Positions 1-7,138 of a stretch of 11,698 nucleotides of DNA are shown here, piece after piece. The DNA comes from Thermoplasmata archaeon. GTDB lineage: Archaea; Thermoplasmatota; Thermoplasmata; Lutacidiplasmatales; UBA184. Location: NCBI GenBank assembly GCA_030039865.1, contig JASHUS010000101.1:1-11698 (forward strand), written 5' to 3'. The notes beneath the pieces are model-generated. The model was given only the letters and a program-made list of their open reading frames with translations. It was not told the DNA's origin and searched no databases. The translations under genes were made by a program, and so were the position numbers. Every line of letters begins with the position of its first letter. The stretch's first letter is position 1.

Positions 1-2020
1 CACGTCGTTCGCCGCGCCCGTCTTCGCGGGGGAGTGGGCGCTCGTCGAGGAGCAGGCGCTCGTCGCGTTCGGCAACGCGCGCATGGGCGACATCAACGCG
101 CTCCTCTTCGAGCTCCACAACGCCCAGGAGGCCGGCGCGGTCCCGACGAGCGCGTACACCCCGATGACGAACATCGGCACCGGCGGGGTCCAGGAGATCA
201 TCTGCCCGGCGTCCGACTGCGGGATCAACATCTGGGAGGACCTCTACCTCTGGGGCCCGTCGAACGGCGAGGCGCAGTACATGCTCTCGGACCAGGACGA
301 GTTCCCGCAGGACCAGAACCTCCCGTACTGGTTCGGGACGCTGACGAACCCGGCCGGGAGCGGATGGAACTACCTCCAGGGTCTCGGCTTCGCGAACGCC
401 CTCGTCCTTTCGACCGAGCTCATCGGCCAAGATCCGGCGACGGAGCACGCGCTCGACGACTCGGCGTTCTACATCCTCGAGAACGACGGCGGCACCTTGG
501 TGCCGATCCAGACGCTGGTCGCCGGGACGACGTACTCCCTCGAGATCGTCAGCTCGAGCGGCGGGACGCTGACCGGTCCGTTCGACCTCACGACGTACTC
601 GAACGGCACGCTCGCGACGACCCAGATCGCGTCGCCCGACTTCAGCTACACGCCGGGCTGGGCGACCCAGGCCGTCTTCACGAACGGCTCGGAGTACGGC
701 TACTTCTACGCGAGCCTCGTCTCGGGCGGGACGTCCCCCGACTGGACGTTCCAGTACTTCGCGGTCGCGCAACCGGCGCTCACCGCGGGCACGCTCACGC
801 TCGGCGTCGAGACGCCGCTCGGGCTCGTGACCGCGGGCGAGGCGCAGGTGCCGATGTCGACCTCGACCGGCTGGGGACCGCTCACGACGGGCGGCCAGGC
901 GATCGTCGAGCTCAACGGCGTCCCGATCGGGGGCGCGACGATCACGCAGACCGCGGTCGACGTGCCGCCCGCCGCGATCGCGGACTCGACCCTCCCCACC
1001 GTCGCGCCGGGCGAGACGCTCGCGACGTACCTCACGAGCGCGTCGGGCACGGGGGCGTTCTGGACGGACTCGGGCCAGCTCTACGTCGACATCATCGAGG
1101 AGGAGGACGGGATCACGCCGATCGTCGGGCCGCTCATCCCCGTCGTCTTCACCCTGAGCGCGTCGTACGACGGGCTCACGTCGAACACGATCACCGTGGT
1201 CGCCGAGCCCGACTCGGGCTACTTCGACCCGGACGTGGCGCTCGTGAACGGGGTGGTGACGGGCACGCTCGGCTTCTACGACATGAACTACCTGGACTAC
1301 CTCAACGTGAGCGTCGGATCGGCGCCGGGCGAATTCGTCAACACGACCTACGCGCCCGGGACCGTCTACACGGGCACGATCTCGGTCGACCTCACCGCGC
1401 CGACGTCGGGACCGGTCGTCCTCGCGGCGAGCGCGGCGGGCGACGCCGACCTCCTGCCGCTCTCGTGCGGCGGGTTCGTCGGGTACGGCGGGTACTTCGC
1501 GCTCTGCGGGCTCACGGCCCCGTTCACGGCCGGTTTCGTCTGGCAGGATCCGGTCGTCCTGCTCCCCGCGTCGGTCTCGGGCTCGCAGTCCGGCAACGCG
1601 GTCACGGCGAACGAGGTCGTGACCTGGGCCGGGACGGCGTACCCCGGCGCGGCAGGCAGCCTCGCGCTCGTCTCGAGCGCCGGCACCACGCCGCTCGCGA
1701 CGGGCGTTGCCGGGACGTACACGCTCGACACGAGCGCGATCCCGAACGGCGCGTACACGCTCGTCTTCACCGAGACCGACCCCGGCGCCGCGACCACGAC
1801 GTCGACCTTCACGTTCGGCGTCGCGAACCCCGCGGCGAGCGCGCCCGCCCCCCCGGCGGCGCCGTCGGGCCACGGCGCGTCGCCCCTCTTCGGCGGCGAC
1901 CTCGGGATGGCGCTCGTCTTCGGCGGCATCGGCGCGGCGGTCGGCGCGCTGGGGGTCGCGCTCGCGACCCGGCGGCGCCGACCCCCCGCCGTCGCCGCGG
2001 AGGGATCCGGGCCGCGCTGA
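1..2020 (+). CDS. S53 (sedolisin-family) peptidase, 3' part, with long extracellular stalk and C-terminal membrane anchor
   Basis: The frame is open to the left edge, so the gene starts upstream and about 672 residues are visible. The first residues, TSFAAPVFAG (nt 2-31), match the catalytic-serine motif GTS-x-x-AP-x-x-AG; the serine is nt 5-7. The S53 family end-motif follows as AGSGWNYLQGLGFANA (fragment residues about 118-133), which fits sedolisin rather than subtilisin. Sedolisins are secreted serine-carboxyl peptidases, usually acid-active. The two positions that normally supply calcium-binding aspartates appear as asparagine (TNIG near residue 57 and GWN near 123), and the stretch between them is longer than usual, with a CPASDC pair. 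About 500 residues of Ser/Thr/Gly/Val-rich beta-type sequence follow, then a Pro/Ala linker, a hydrophobic helix (LGMALVFGGIGAAVGALGV) and a basic RRRR tail, suggesting a membrane-anchored cell-surface protease. The ATG at 83 is internal. Assignment to S53 is by motif only. Confidence 0.8.
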   Translation, partial: TSFAAPVFAGEWALVEEQALVAFGNARMGDINALLFELHNAQEAGAVPTSAYTPMTNIGTGGVQEIICPASDCGINIWEDLYLWGPSNGEAQYMLSDQDEFPQDQNLPYWFGTLTNPAGSGWNYLQGLGFANALVLSTELIGQDPATEHALDDSAFYILENDGGTLVPIQTLVAGTTYSLEIVSSSGGTLTGPFDLTTYSNGTLATTQIASPDFSYTPGWATQAVFTNGSEYGYFYASLVSGGTSPDWTFQYFAVAQPALTAGTLTLGVETPLGLVTAGEAQVPMSTSTGWGPLTTGGQAIVELNGVPIGGATITQTAVDVPPAAIADSTLPTVAPGETLATYLTSASGTGAFWTDSGQLYVDIIEEEDGITPIVGPLIPVVFTLSASYDGLTSNTITVVAEPDSGYFDPDVALVNGVVTGTLGFYDMNYLDYLNVSVGSAPGEFVNTTYAPGTVYTGTISVDLTAPTSGPVVLAASAAGDADLLPLSCGGFVGYGGYFALCGLTAPFTAGFVWQDPVVLLPASVSGSQSGNAVTANEVVTWAGTAYPGAAGSLALVSSAGTTPLATGVAGTYTLDTSAIPNGAYTLVFTETDPGAATTTSTFTFGVANPAASAPAPPAAPSGHGASPLFGGDLGMALVFGGIGAAVGALGVALATRRRRPPAVAAEGSGPR

Positions 2021-2054
2021 GCCGGGCGGCGGAGACGATCCCCGGGGGCCCCGC

Positions 2055-3194
2055 CTAGCTCCCGAGGATCCCGTCGAGGAGCGTTCCGACCTCGGCGGGC
2101 GACGGGACGCGTGGATTCGCGAGCGCCGCCGGCGAGCGGAGCGTCCGCTCGACGATCGCGTCCCGGTCGCGCGCGATCGCGTCGGCCGCGACGCCCGCTG
2201 CGCGCAGGGTCGGCGGGAAGCGGAAGAGGTCGGCGACCCGGCGCAGGCGGGTGGCGAAGGCGACCCGGGGGGTCTCGTCGTCGGCCGCGCTCACCGACGT
2301 GAGTCGTTCGATCCGGTCCCGCGCGGACGGCTGGTCGAAGTCGAGGACGGCCGGGAGCACGATCCCGAGGAGGCGGCCGTAGGGGCGCCCGGTCGTCGGC
2401 TGGAGGGCCCGGGCGAGCGCGTGGGCGAGCCCCCGCTGGCTGTTCGAGGCCGCGAGGCCGGCGCGGGTCGCCGAGTAGTGGATCGCCGCGCTGGCGTCGG
2501 GGTCGTCGCTCCAGCGCAGCGCGTGCGGGAGCCGCTCGAGGACCGTGGCCGCCGTTTCGAGCGCGAGCGAGTCGGAGAACGGGTTCGCCCAGGCCGAGAG
2601 GTACGCCTCGGCGGCCCCGCCGAGCGCCTCCATCGCCCCGTCGAGGCGGACGTCGTGCGCGAGCCCGTGCGCGAACCGGGGGTCGACGAGCGACCAATCC
2701 GGCGCGACCGCGCGGTGCGCGAGCTCGACCGGCCCGCCCTGGGCGGTCCACAGGTCGGCCGTCCAGCTCGCGTCGGCGCCGCTGCCGCTCGTCGTCGGGA
2801 TCGCGGCGAGGCGCGTGCGCGGGGGATCGGCGACCTCGAGGAGCGGCGGCACCGCGTCCTCGGCGACCTCGGACCGTTCGGAGAGGATGCGCGCCGCCTT
2901 GGCGCCGTCGATCGTCCGCCCGCCCCCGATCGCGACGAGCCAGTCGGCCCCGACCTCGCGCGTCCTTCGCGCGAGGCGCGCGACCGTGGGGAGATGGTCG
3001 GGCTCGGCGAGGTCGTTCACGATCTCGACGGTCGTGTCGGACTTCGCGAGTTCCTCGACCGCCCGTCGCGGGCCGTCGGCGCCCGCGATCGCCGGGTCGA
3101 TGACCACGAGCGCGTGATGCGCCCCGAGGCCGCTCAGCTGCTCGATCGCGCCGGGCCCCCAGGCGATCCGGGGCGACGTGAAGAACCCGCTCAT
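2055..3194 (-). CDS. Iron-containing alcohol dehydrogenase-like protein with a degenerate metal site
   Basis: This 379-residue protein has the length and layout of group III (Fe-ADH / dehydroquinate-synthase-like) dehydrogenases. The nucleotide-binding motif is GGGRTIDGAK (90-99; usual GGGSxxDxAK) and the second motif is IPTTSGSGAD (132-141; usual IPTTxGTGSE). The helical metal-binding half is recognisable: MEALGGAAEAYLS (188-200) matches MDALxHAxEAYxS, and AHALARALQPTTGRPYG (257-273) matches the family VHxxAHxLG...PHG segment. In this by-eye alignment the ligand Asp is E189, the ligand His are G193, H258 and Y272, and the catalytic-helix His is R262, so only one of the usual ligands remains. 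The cofactor site seems kept while Fe/Zn binding is doubtful. Substrate is unknown; it may be a metal-independent oxidoreductase or a binding protein. The start overlaps the stop of the Fur-like gene (ATGA), implying translational coupling. Confidence 0.85.
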   Translation of the reverse strand: MSGFFTSPRIAWGPGAIEQLSGLGAHHALVVIDPAIAGADGPRRAVEELAKSDTTVEIVNDLAEPDHLPTVARLARRTREVGADWLVAIGGGRTIDGAKAARILSERSEVAEDAVPPLLEVADPPRTRLAAIPTTSGSGADASWTADLWTAQGGPVELAHRAVAPDWSLVDPRFAHGLAHDVRLDGAMEALGGAAEAYLSAWANPFSDSLALETAATVLERLPHALRWSDDPDASAAIHYSATRAGLAASNSQRGLAHALARALQPTTGRPYGRLLGIVLPAVLDFDQPSARDRIERLTSVSAADDETPRVAFATRLRRVADLFRFPPTLRAAGVAADAIARDRDAIVERTLRSPAALANPRVPSPAEVGTLLDGILGS

Positions 3195-3493
3195 CGGGCG
3201 AGCGACGGGCCCTCGCGGCAGCGCTGGCAGGCGCCGGTGAGCGAGAAGGCGATCCCGTCGACGCTCCAGCCCTCGGGGTGCTGCTCGGCGAGCTGGGTCA
3301 ACAGGTGCTTATCGAGCTCGTTCAGCTCGATCCGCTGGATCCGCCCGCACGAGCGGCAGACGACGTGGGCGTGGGGGTCCTCGAGGAGCTCGACGCGCGC
3401 CGACCGGGGCCCCGCGGGCGCGATCAGCGGGACCGTCCGAGGCTTCGCCGCGCGGCGTGCGGGGGACGAGCGTCGGGCGGCCGGGCGGGGCAT
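3191..3493 (-). CDS. Stand-alone Fur-family C-terminal (metal-binding/dimerisation) domain protein
   Basis: This 100-residue protein matches only the C-terminal half of Fur/Zur/PerR regulators. It shows DPHAHVVCRSCGRIQRIE (39-56), then G-C-Q-R-C (88-92). C46xxC49 and C89xxC92 are the usual structural zinc site, and H41/H43 are the usual HxH regulatory-metal ligands. A full Fur protein is about 130-150 residues with an N-terminal winged helix. Here residues 1-33 are a basic Arg/Ala/Pro tail with no HTH. Only 47 bp separate the start from the upstream permease, too little for a missing HTH, so this is not a simple frameshift. The ATG at 3493 is supported by a TATA-like element about 25 bp upstream, fitting a leaderless transcript. 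It overlaps the Fe-ADH-like gene by 4 nt. Likely roles are a metal sensor or storage partner, or a modulator of another Fur dimer; DNA binding alone is doubtful. Confidence 0.8.
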   Translation of the reverse strand: MPRPAARRSSPARRAAKPRTVPLIAPAGPRSARVELLEDPHAHVVCRSCGRIQRIELNELDKHLLTQLAEQHPEGWSVDGIAFSLTGACQRCREGPSLAR

Positions 3494-3494
3494 C

Positions 3495-3510
3495 GGCGGG
3501 GGGACCCGCC
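3495..3510. promoter_or_regulatory. Inverted repeat between TATA-like box and start of the Fur-CTD gene
   Basis: A perfect 6-bp inverted repeat, GGCGGG-N4-CCCGCC, fills the space between the TATA-like element (3513-3522) and the start codon (3493). A protein bound here would block transcription initiation. Its GC-only composition in a GC-rich genome means chance is possible. Confidence 0.35.
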
Positions 3511-3512
3511 TT

Positions 3513-3522
3513 CGATATTTAG
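3513..3522 (-). promoter_or_regulatory. TATA-like promoter element for the Fur-CTD / Fe-ADH-like pair
   Basis: On the minus strand this reads CTAAATATCG, a rare AT-rich patch in very GC-rich DNA. Its centre is about 25 bp before the ATG at 3493, the archaeal TATA-to-start distance expected for leaderless mRNA. It separates the downstream pair from the ABC exporter genes as its own transcription unit. Confidence 0.6.
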
Positions 3523-3540
3523 GGCGCCGGAGCGGTCCCG

Positions 3541-4374
3541 CTACGGCACCCGGAGGGCGCGCGCCGACAGGAAGAGGGCGATCGCGATCAGGGCGACCGC
3601 CCAGCCGAGGAGTCCGAGCAGGTAGACGCCCGGGGCGTACGGGTACCCGGTCGTCGCGAACAGGTTCTCGCGCATCACGTTCACGGCGAGCGACGCCGGG
3701 TTGTACGCGGTCACGCTCTGGAGCCAGGCCGGCATCGTGCCTTGCGGGAACAGCGCGTTCGACGTGAACAGGATCGGCAGGTTCAGCAGCGTCGTGATGC
3801 CGAAGTACGCCTCGTTCGACGTGAGGACGTAGCCGAACGACAGGAAGAGCGCGGTGAACATCAGCGCGAGCAGCGCCTCGGCGAGGAGGATCTCGCCGAT
3901 CGCGAGCGCGCCGATCGACGGCCGGACGGAGAGGCCGACGAGCCCCGGCACGTGGAGGAAGAGCAGCGCGACGCCAAAGGCGAGGAACGCCGGCCACGCG
4001 GCCATGATCGACCGGAAGACGAGCGTGCCGGCGAAGACCGCGGAGCGGGGCGCGGGCGTCGCGAGGATCCGTTGGTGGGTGCCGAGCTGCTTATCGAAGA
4101 GCACGCCGGTGCCGGCGTAGAGGCTCATCGAGAGCGTGACGAAGGCGACCATCCCGACCGCGAAGTAGGAGAAGTAGTTCGGCGCCCCGAAGAGCGCGCT
4201 CCGCAGGTACGGCGCGCCGCCGGCGCCGCTCGGGAAGAGCGCGTCCAGGTTGAACGCCTGGCCGAAGAGGACGAGATAGAGGATCGGCGTGACGAACGCG
4301 GCCGCGATCCAGATCGGGACCCGCACGAACTTGAGGTACTCCCGACGGAGCACCGTGACGAACTCGCGGTACAT
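3541..4374 (-). CDS. ABC-2 type exporter permease
   Basis: This 277-residue integral membrane protein has about six hydrophobic segments (roughly 20-41, 64-93, 124-144, 155-183, 194-212 and 250-272), the usual count for DrrB-like ABC-2 permeases. The cytoplasmic coupling segment FDKQLGTHQRILATPAPRS (93-111) and the late motif LFPQGTMPAWLQ...YNPASLAVNVMR (208-235) are typical of the family. The frame is open further upstream to 4524, but the residues before MYREF are Arg/Pro-rich and overlap the ATPase gene. The ATG at 4374 shares one base with the ATPase stop (TGATG), so I chose that start. With the ATPase it should form a two-component exporter for a drug, lipid or other small hydrophobic molecule; the substrate cannot be read from sequence. 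Confidence 0.9.
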   Translation of the reverse strand: MYREFVTVLRREYLKFVRVPIWIAAAFVTPILYLVLFGQAFNLDALFPSGAGGAPYLRSALFGAPNYFSYFAVGMVAFVTLSMSLYAGTGVLFDKQLGTHQRILATPAPRSAVFAGTLVFRSIMAAWPAFLAFGVALLFLHVPGLVGLSVRPSIGALAIGEILLAEALLALMFTALFLSFGYVLTSNEAYFGITTLLNLPILFTSNALFPQGTMPAWLQSVTAYNPASLAVNVMRENLFATTGYPYAPGVYLLGLLGWAVALIAIALFLSARALRVP

Positions 4375-5372
4375 CACCGGCCTCCCGCCGGCGGCGGGGC
4401 CGGGCCGTTCGCTTCGCCGTCGCCCGCCTCGTGGTACTGTCGGCCCGTGACGGTGAGGAAGACCTCGTCGAGGCTCGGGGTCCGGGTGGAGATCGCCGCG
4501 AGCTCGAGCCCAGCGGCGTCGCACGACCGGACGATCGACGGCACGATCGCCTCGCTCCGGGCGACCGAGAGTCGGTACGCCCCGTCGTTCCCGAGCCGCT
4601 CGACCGCGACGACCCCGGGGACCCGGGCGAGGATCGCGCGAGCCTCGGCTACGGTCCGGGACGTGCGGACGTCCACGAGATCCCGTCGGAGCTCGGCCTT
4701 CAACTGCGCGGGCGGGCCCTGGGCGACGATCCCCCCGTGGTCGATGATGGCGATCCGATCGGAGAGCTGGTCGGCCTCGTCGAGGTAGTGGGTCGTCAGG
4801 AAGATCGTCATCGGCTGGCGGCCGCGCAGCGCGCGGATGTACTGCCAGAACTGTCCGCGGCCCTGCGGGTCGAGGCCGAGCGTCGGCTCATCGAGGAAGA
4901 GGATCCGGGGCTCGTGGACGATGCCGGCGGCGATCTCCAGGCGACGCCGCATGCCGCCGGAGTAACCGCGCACGCGACGGTCCGCGACCTCCGCGAGGTG
5001 CATCTCGGCGAGCACCGCGCGGATGCGCGGACGCGACTCGGCGGGCGAGAGCCCGTACAGACCGGCGGCGATCTCGAGGTTCTCCCGGCCGGTCAGGGTC
5101 TCGTCGGCCGTGGAGCGCTGGAAGACGAGACCGATCGTGCGGCGGATCCGCTCCGGGTAGAGCGCCACGTCGACCCCGTCAATCTCGGCGTACCCCCACG
5201 TGGGGCGCAGCACCGTCGTCAGGACCGAGATCGTCGTGGTCTTCCCCGCGCCGTTCGGCCCGAGGAATCCGAAGATCTCCCCCGGCCGGACGTCGAGGCT
5301 CACGTCCTTCAACGCGACCGTGCCGCCGGGATACTGCTTGCCGAGCCGATCGGTCCGGATCGCGTACGCCAT
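4374..5372 (-). CDS. ABC exporter ATP-binding protein (DrrA-like)
   Basis: This 332-residue ATPase has every motif in order: Walker A GPNGAGKTT (38-46), Q-loop Q85 in GLVFQ, signature YSGGM (137-141), Walker B ILFLDEP (157-163), D-loop GLDP, and H-loop H195 in FLTTH. The C-terminal extension ending in SLDEVFLTVTGR (300-311) is the module found in daunorubicin-resistance DrrA-type ATPases. It drives export through the permease encoded directly downstream and translationally coupled to it. The ATG at 5372 is chosen because MAYAIRTDRLGKQYPGG is a normal beginning and a GAGAGGGG purine tract lies upstream on the same strand; the open frame runs on to 5993 but over non-homologous sequence opposite the NUDIX gene. 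I see no convincing TATA element upstream. Confidence 0.93.
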   Translation of the reverse strand: MAYAIRTDRLGKQYPGGTVALKDVSLDVRPGEIFGFLGPNGAGKTTTISVLTTVLRPTWGYAEIDGVDVALYPERIRRTIGLVFQRSTADETLTGRENLEIAAGLYGLSPAESRPRIRAVLAEMHLAEVADRRVRGYSGGMRRRLEIAAGIVHEPRILFLDEPTLGLDPQGRGQFWQYIRALRGRQPMTIFLTTHYLDEADQLSDRIAIIDHGGIVAQGPPAQLKAELRRDLVDVRTSRTVAEARAILARVPGVVAVERLGNDGAYRLSVARSEAIVPSIVRSCDAAGLELAAISTRTPSLDEVFLTVTGRQYHEAGDGEANGPAPPPAGGR

Positions 5373-5513
5373 CGAGGTCCCCTCTCGCCCGGGCGATGCG
5401 GGGGGCGGAGCATGAGGCGGGCGCACGGCGGACGAGCACCGGCCGCGCTCACCACCGGTGAGGCGACGCCCGGCAACCTGATGGAGCCCGGGGCCTCCGC
5501 CCCAGCGACTCCG

Positions 5514-6017
5514 ATGGCGACCCTTCCCCCGCTCCCGCCGCCGCACACGAGGATCGGCGTCGGCGGCGTGCTCCTCGTCGACGGACGGGCGCTCGTCAAT
5601 CGGGCGGTCTACCGCCCCCGATTCACGATCCCGAGCGGCTACGTCGAGGCCGGCGAGGCGCTGGAAGCCGCGCTCGTCCGTGAGTTCGAGGAGGAGACCG
5701 GAGTCACCGTGCGGGTCGACCGCCTCCTGCTCGTGCGGCACAAGGTGATCCGGACCGACGAGAGCGACGTCTACCTCGCCTACGCCGTCGAGCGGGTCAC
5801 GGGCGAGGCGGAGGCCCGTCCGCCCGAGATCGCCGAATTCCGGTGGGTGCCGATCGCGGACGCCGCCGGATCGACCTGGATCTCCGAGCTCTCGCGTCTC
5901 GCGATCCAGCGGGCCGCCCGGGGAGGGCCGGGCTGGCGCCGGTCGGGATGGAAGGGCGGGGAGACCCCGGGCCTCTCCTCCGAGACGTACCATCCCGAGC
6001 CGGACGGGTCGGGTTGA
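5514..6017 (+). CDS. NUDIX hydrolase
   Basis: This 167-residue protein (from this start) has a complete NUDIX box, GX5EX7REUXEEXGU, at residues 42-64: G42, E48, R56, E57, E60, E61 and G63. These hydrolases cleave nucleoside diphosphates linked to another moiety using Mg2+ held by the box glutamates. The N-terminal strand IGVGGVLLVDG and the ending EFRWVPIADA are typical. The substrate (ADP-ribose, oxidised nucleotide, NADH or other) is not readable. The start is uncertain: in-frame ATGs lie at 5412, 5481 and 5514, none with a clear ribosome binding site or TATA element. I chose 5514 because it sits 11-14 residues before the first domain strand and because codons just after 5412 (GGA CGA GCA) depart from local GC-ending usage. 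The gene is divergent from the ABC operon, sharing a short GC-rich intergenic region. Confidence 0.88.
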   Translation: MATLPPLPPPHTRIGVGGVLLVDGRALVNRAVYRPRFTIPSGYVEAGEALEAALVREFEEETGVTVRVDRLLLVRHKVIRTDESDVYLAYAVERVTGEAEARPPEIAEFRWVPIADAAGSTWISELSRLAIQRAARGGPGWRRSGWKGGETPGLSSETYHPEPDGSG

Positions 6018-6065
6018 CGCCTCGCACTCGCCCTTCCGAACCGGTACATAGTCGCAGGTCCCCTC

Positions 6066-6087
6066 CGGAGAAGTCCGACCTTCTCCG
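6066..6087. promoter_or_regulatory. 8-bp inverted repeat upstream of the surface-protein gene
   Basis: Arms CGGAGAAG (6066-6073) and CTTCTCCG (6080-6087) are perfectly complementary around a 6-nt spacer. It lies 49 bp after the NUDIX stop and about 10 bp before a TATA-like TAAT at 6098-6101. It could be a regulator site just upstream of the core promoter or an RNA hairpin ending the NUDIX transcript; no U-tract follows, so the operator reading is slightly preferred. Confidence 0.45.
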
Positions 6088-6095
6088 CCGAAGGC

Positions 6096-6102
6096 GCTAA
6101 TC
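6096..6102 (+). promoter_or_regulatory. Weak TATA-like element for the surface-protein gene
   Basis: GCTAATC is the only AT-rich patch at the right place, centred about 25 bp before the ATG at 6125. That spacing matches the other leaderless-type promoters in this window, but the match to a TATA box is weak. Confidence 0.35.
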
Positions 6103-6124
6103 GGACCCGGGCGAACTACCCGCC

Positions 6125-7117
6125 ATGCCGCGGGGGGCGGGTTTCGCCGTCGGGATGCTGGTCGCGAGCGCGCTGTTGGTCATGATCGTCGCCGGGCCGG
6201 TGTCGTCCGGTACGCACTCCGGTGGCGGATCGTCGGCTTCCGCCGCGCTGGGGGAACGAGCCCCGTCGGCCTCGGCCGATTCGATCGTCACGTTCGCGGA
6301 GAAGGGACTTCCCGTCGGCACGGACTGGGAGGTGCAGAGCGCGGCGGTCGGTCTCCTGTTCGCGACCGACAACACGACCACGACGACCGAGCTCAACGAG
6401 ACGCTCCCCGATGGATCGTACAACGTCAGCGCCGACGCGGACCGGTCCGACTACGCGACGTACGGGCCCGCGACGAGCCTCACGCTCACGGGATCGAACG
6501 TCACCGAGACCGTCCACTTCTACCTCGGCTACCACGTCGTCCTCGCGCCGACCGGGCTCCCCTACAACGTCTCCTGGAACGTCTCGCTGAGCGCCGACGG
6601 GTACACCCAGAACGAGAGCCTGCCCGGCGACGCCTCGGCGGACTTCTGGATCCCGGCCGGGGCGTACAGCTACACCGACGCCTCGGTCGGCTACGCCCCG
6701 TCGACCTCGCTCGGCTCCGGGACCCTCGGGAGCAACGCGTCGATCGACCTCACCTTCGCCCGGGAGAAGATCCTGCCCGGGAAGCTCACGATCTCGTTGA
6801 ACGCCGCGAGCGCGGACGTCTACCTCAACGGCGTCGTCTATCCCGGCGTCAAGGCGGGCCTCACGTCGTTCAACCTCACGCCCGGGGTCTGGACCGTCTT
6901 CGCGCTCGCGTCGGGCTACGTCTCCTACTACAACGTCACGAAGATCGTGAGCAACCAGACGGTCGTCATGGACGTCACGCTGCACGCGAACCCCGTGAAC
7001 CCCGGTCCCCCGCTCCTGAGCGCGACCGCGGACGTCATCGTCCTCGCCCTCGCGTGCGGGCTCGGCATCATCCTCGTGCTCTTCGTCATCGCGTGGAGCC
7101 GGCTCTCGAACCGATGA
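6125..7117 (+). CDS. Secreted, membrane-anchored surface glycoprotein with two GLP-type modules and a PEGA-like domain
   Basis: This 330-residue protein has an N-terminal hydrophobic segment (7-24, signal peptide or anchor) and a C-terminal membrane helix (about 300-323) followed by WSRLSNR. Between them are two related beta modules. The first starts VTFAEKGLPVGTDWEV (55-70) and the second VVLAPTGLPYNVSWNV (138-153); both go on with a PxGxY turn and a GSN...F ending. This GLP-x-GT-x-W module is common in surface proteins of Thermoplasmata. Residues 218-286 resemble a PEGA-type domain (YLNGVVYPG ... TPGVWTVFALASGY). I count eleven N-x-S/T sequons (for example N83, N91, N100, N125, N148, N152), suggesting heavy N-glycosylation. 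Likely an envelope or adhesion protein; no enzymatic motif is seen. Confidence 0.8.
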   Translation: MPRGAGFAVGMLVASALLVMIVAGPVSSGTHSGGGSSASAALGERAPSASADSIVTFAEKGLPVGTDWEVQSAAVGLLFATDNTTTTTELNETLPDGSYNVSADADRSDYATYGPATSLTLTGSNVTETVHFYLGYHVVLAPTGLPYNVSWNVSLSADGYTQNESLPGDASADFWIPAGAYSYTDASVGYAPSTSLGSGTLGSNASIDLTFAREKILPGKLTISLNAASADVYLNGVVYPGVKAGLTSFNLTPGVWTVFALASGYVSYYNVTKIVSNQTVVMDVTLHANPVNPGPPLLSATADVIVLALACGLGIILVLFVIAWSRLSNR

Positions 7118-7138
7118 CGCGCCGCGCGAACGCCGCCC

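Noticed and set aside
2021..2054. Possible bidirectional terminator between the convergent sedolisin and Fe-ADH-like genes
   Set aside because: Only a GC run with CCCCGGGG; no T-tract on either strand and no convincing stem-loop.
1707..3767. A 686-codon open frame on the plus strand
   Set aside because: Runs out of frame through the sedolisin end and antisense to the Fe-ADH-like gene; low-complexity Arg-rich peptide.
3494..3997. A longer Fur-like protein extending upstream in the same frame
   Set aside because: The extension overlaps the permease gene, reads as Arg/Pro-rich sequence with no HTH, and the TATA-like element lies inside it.
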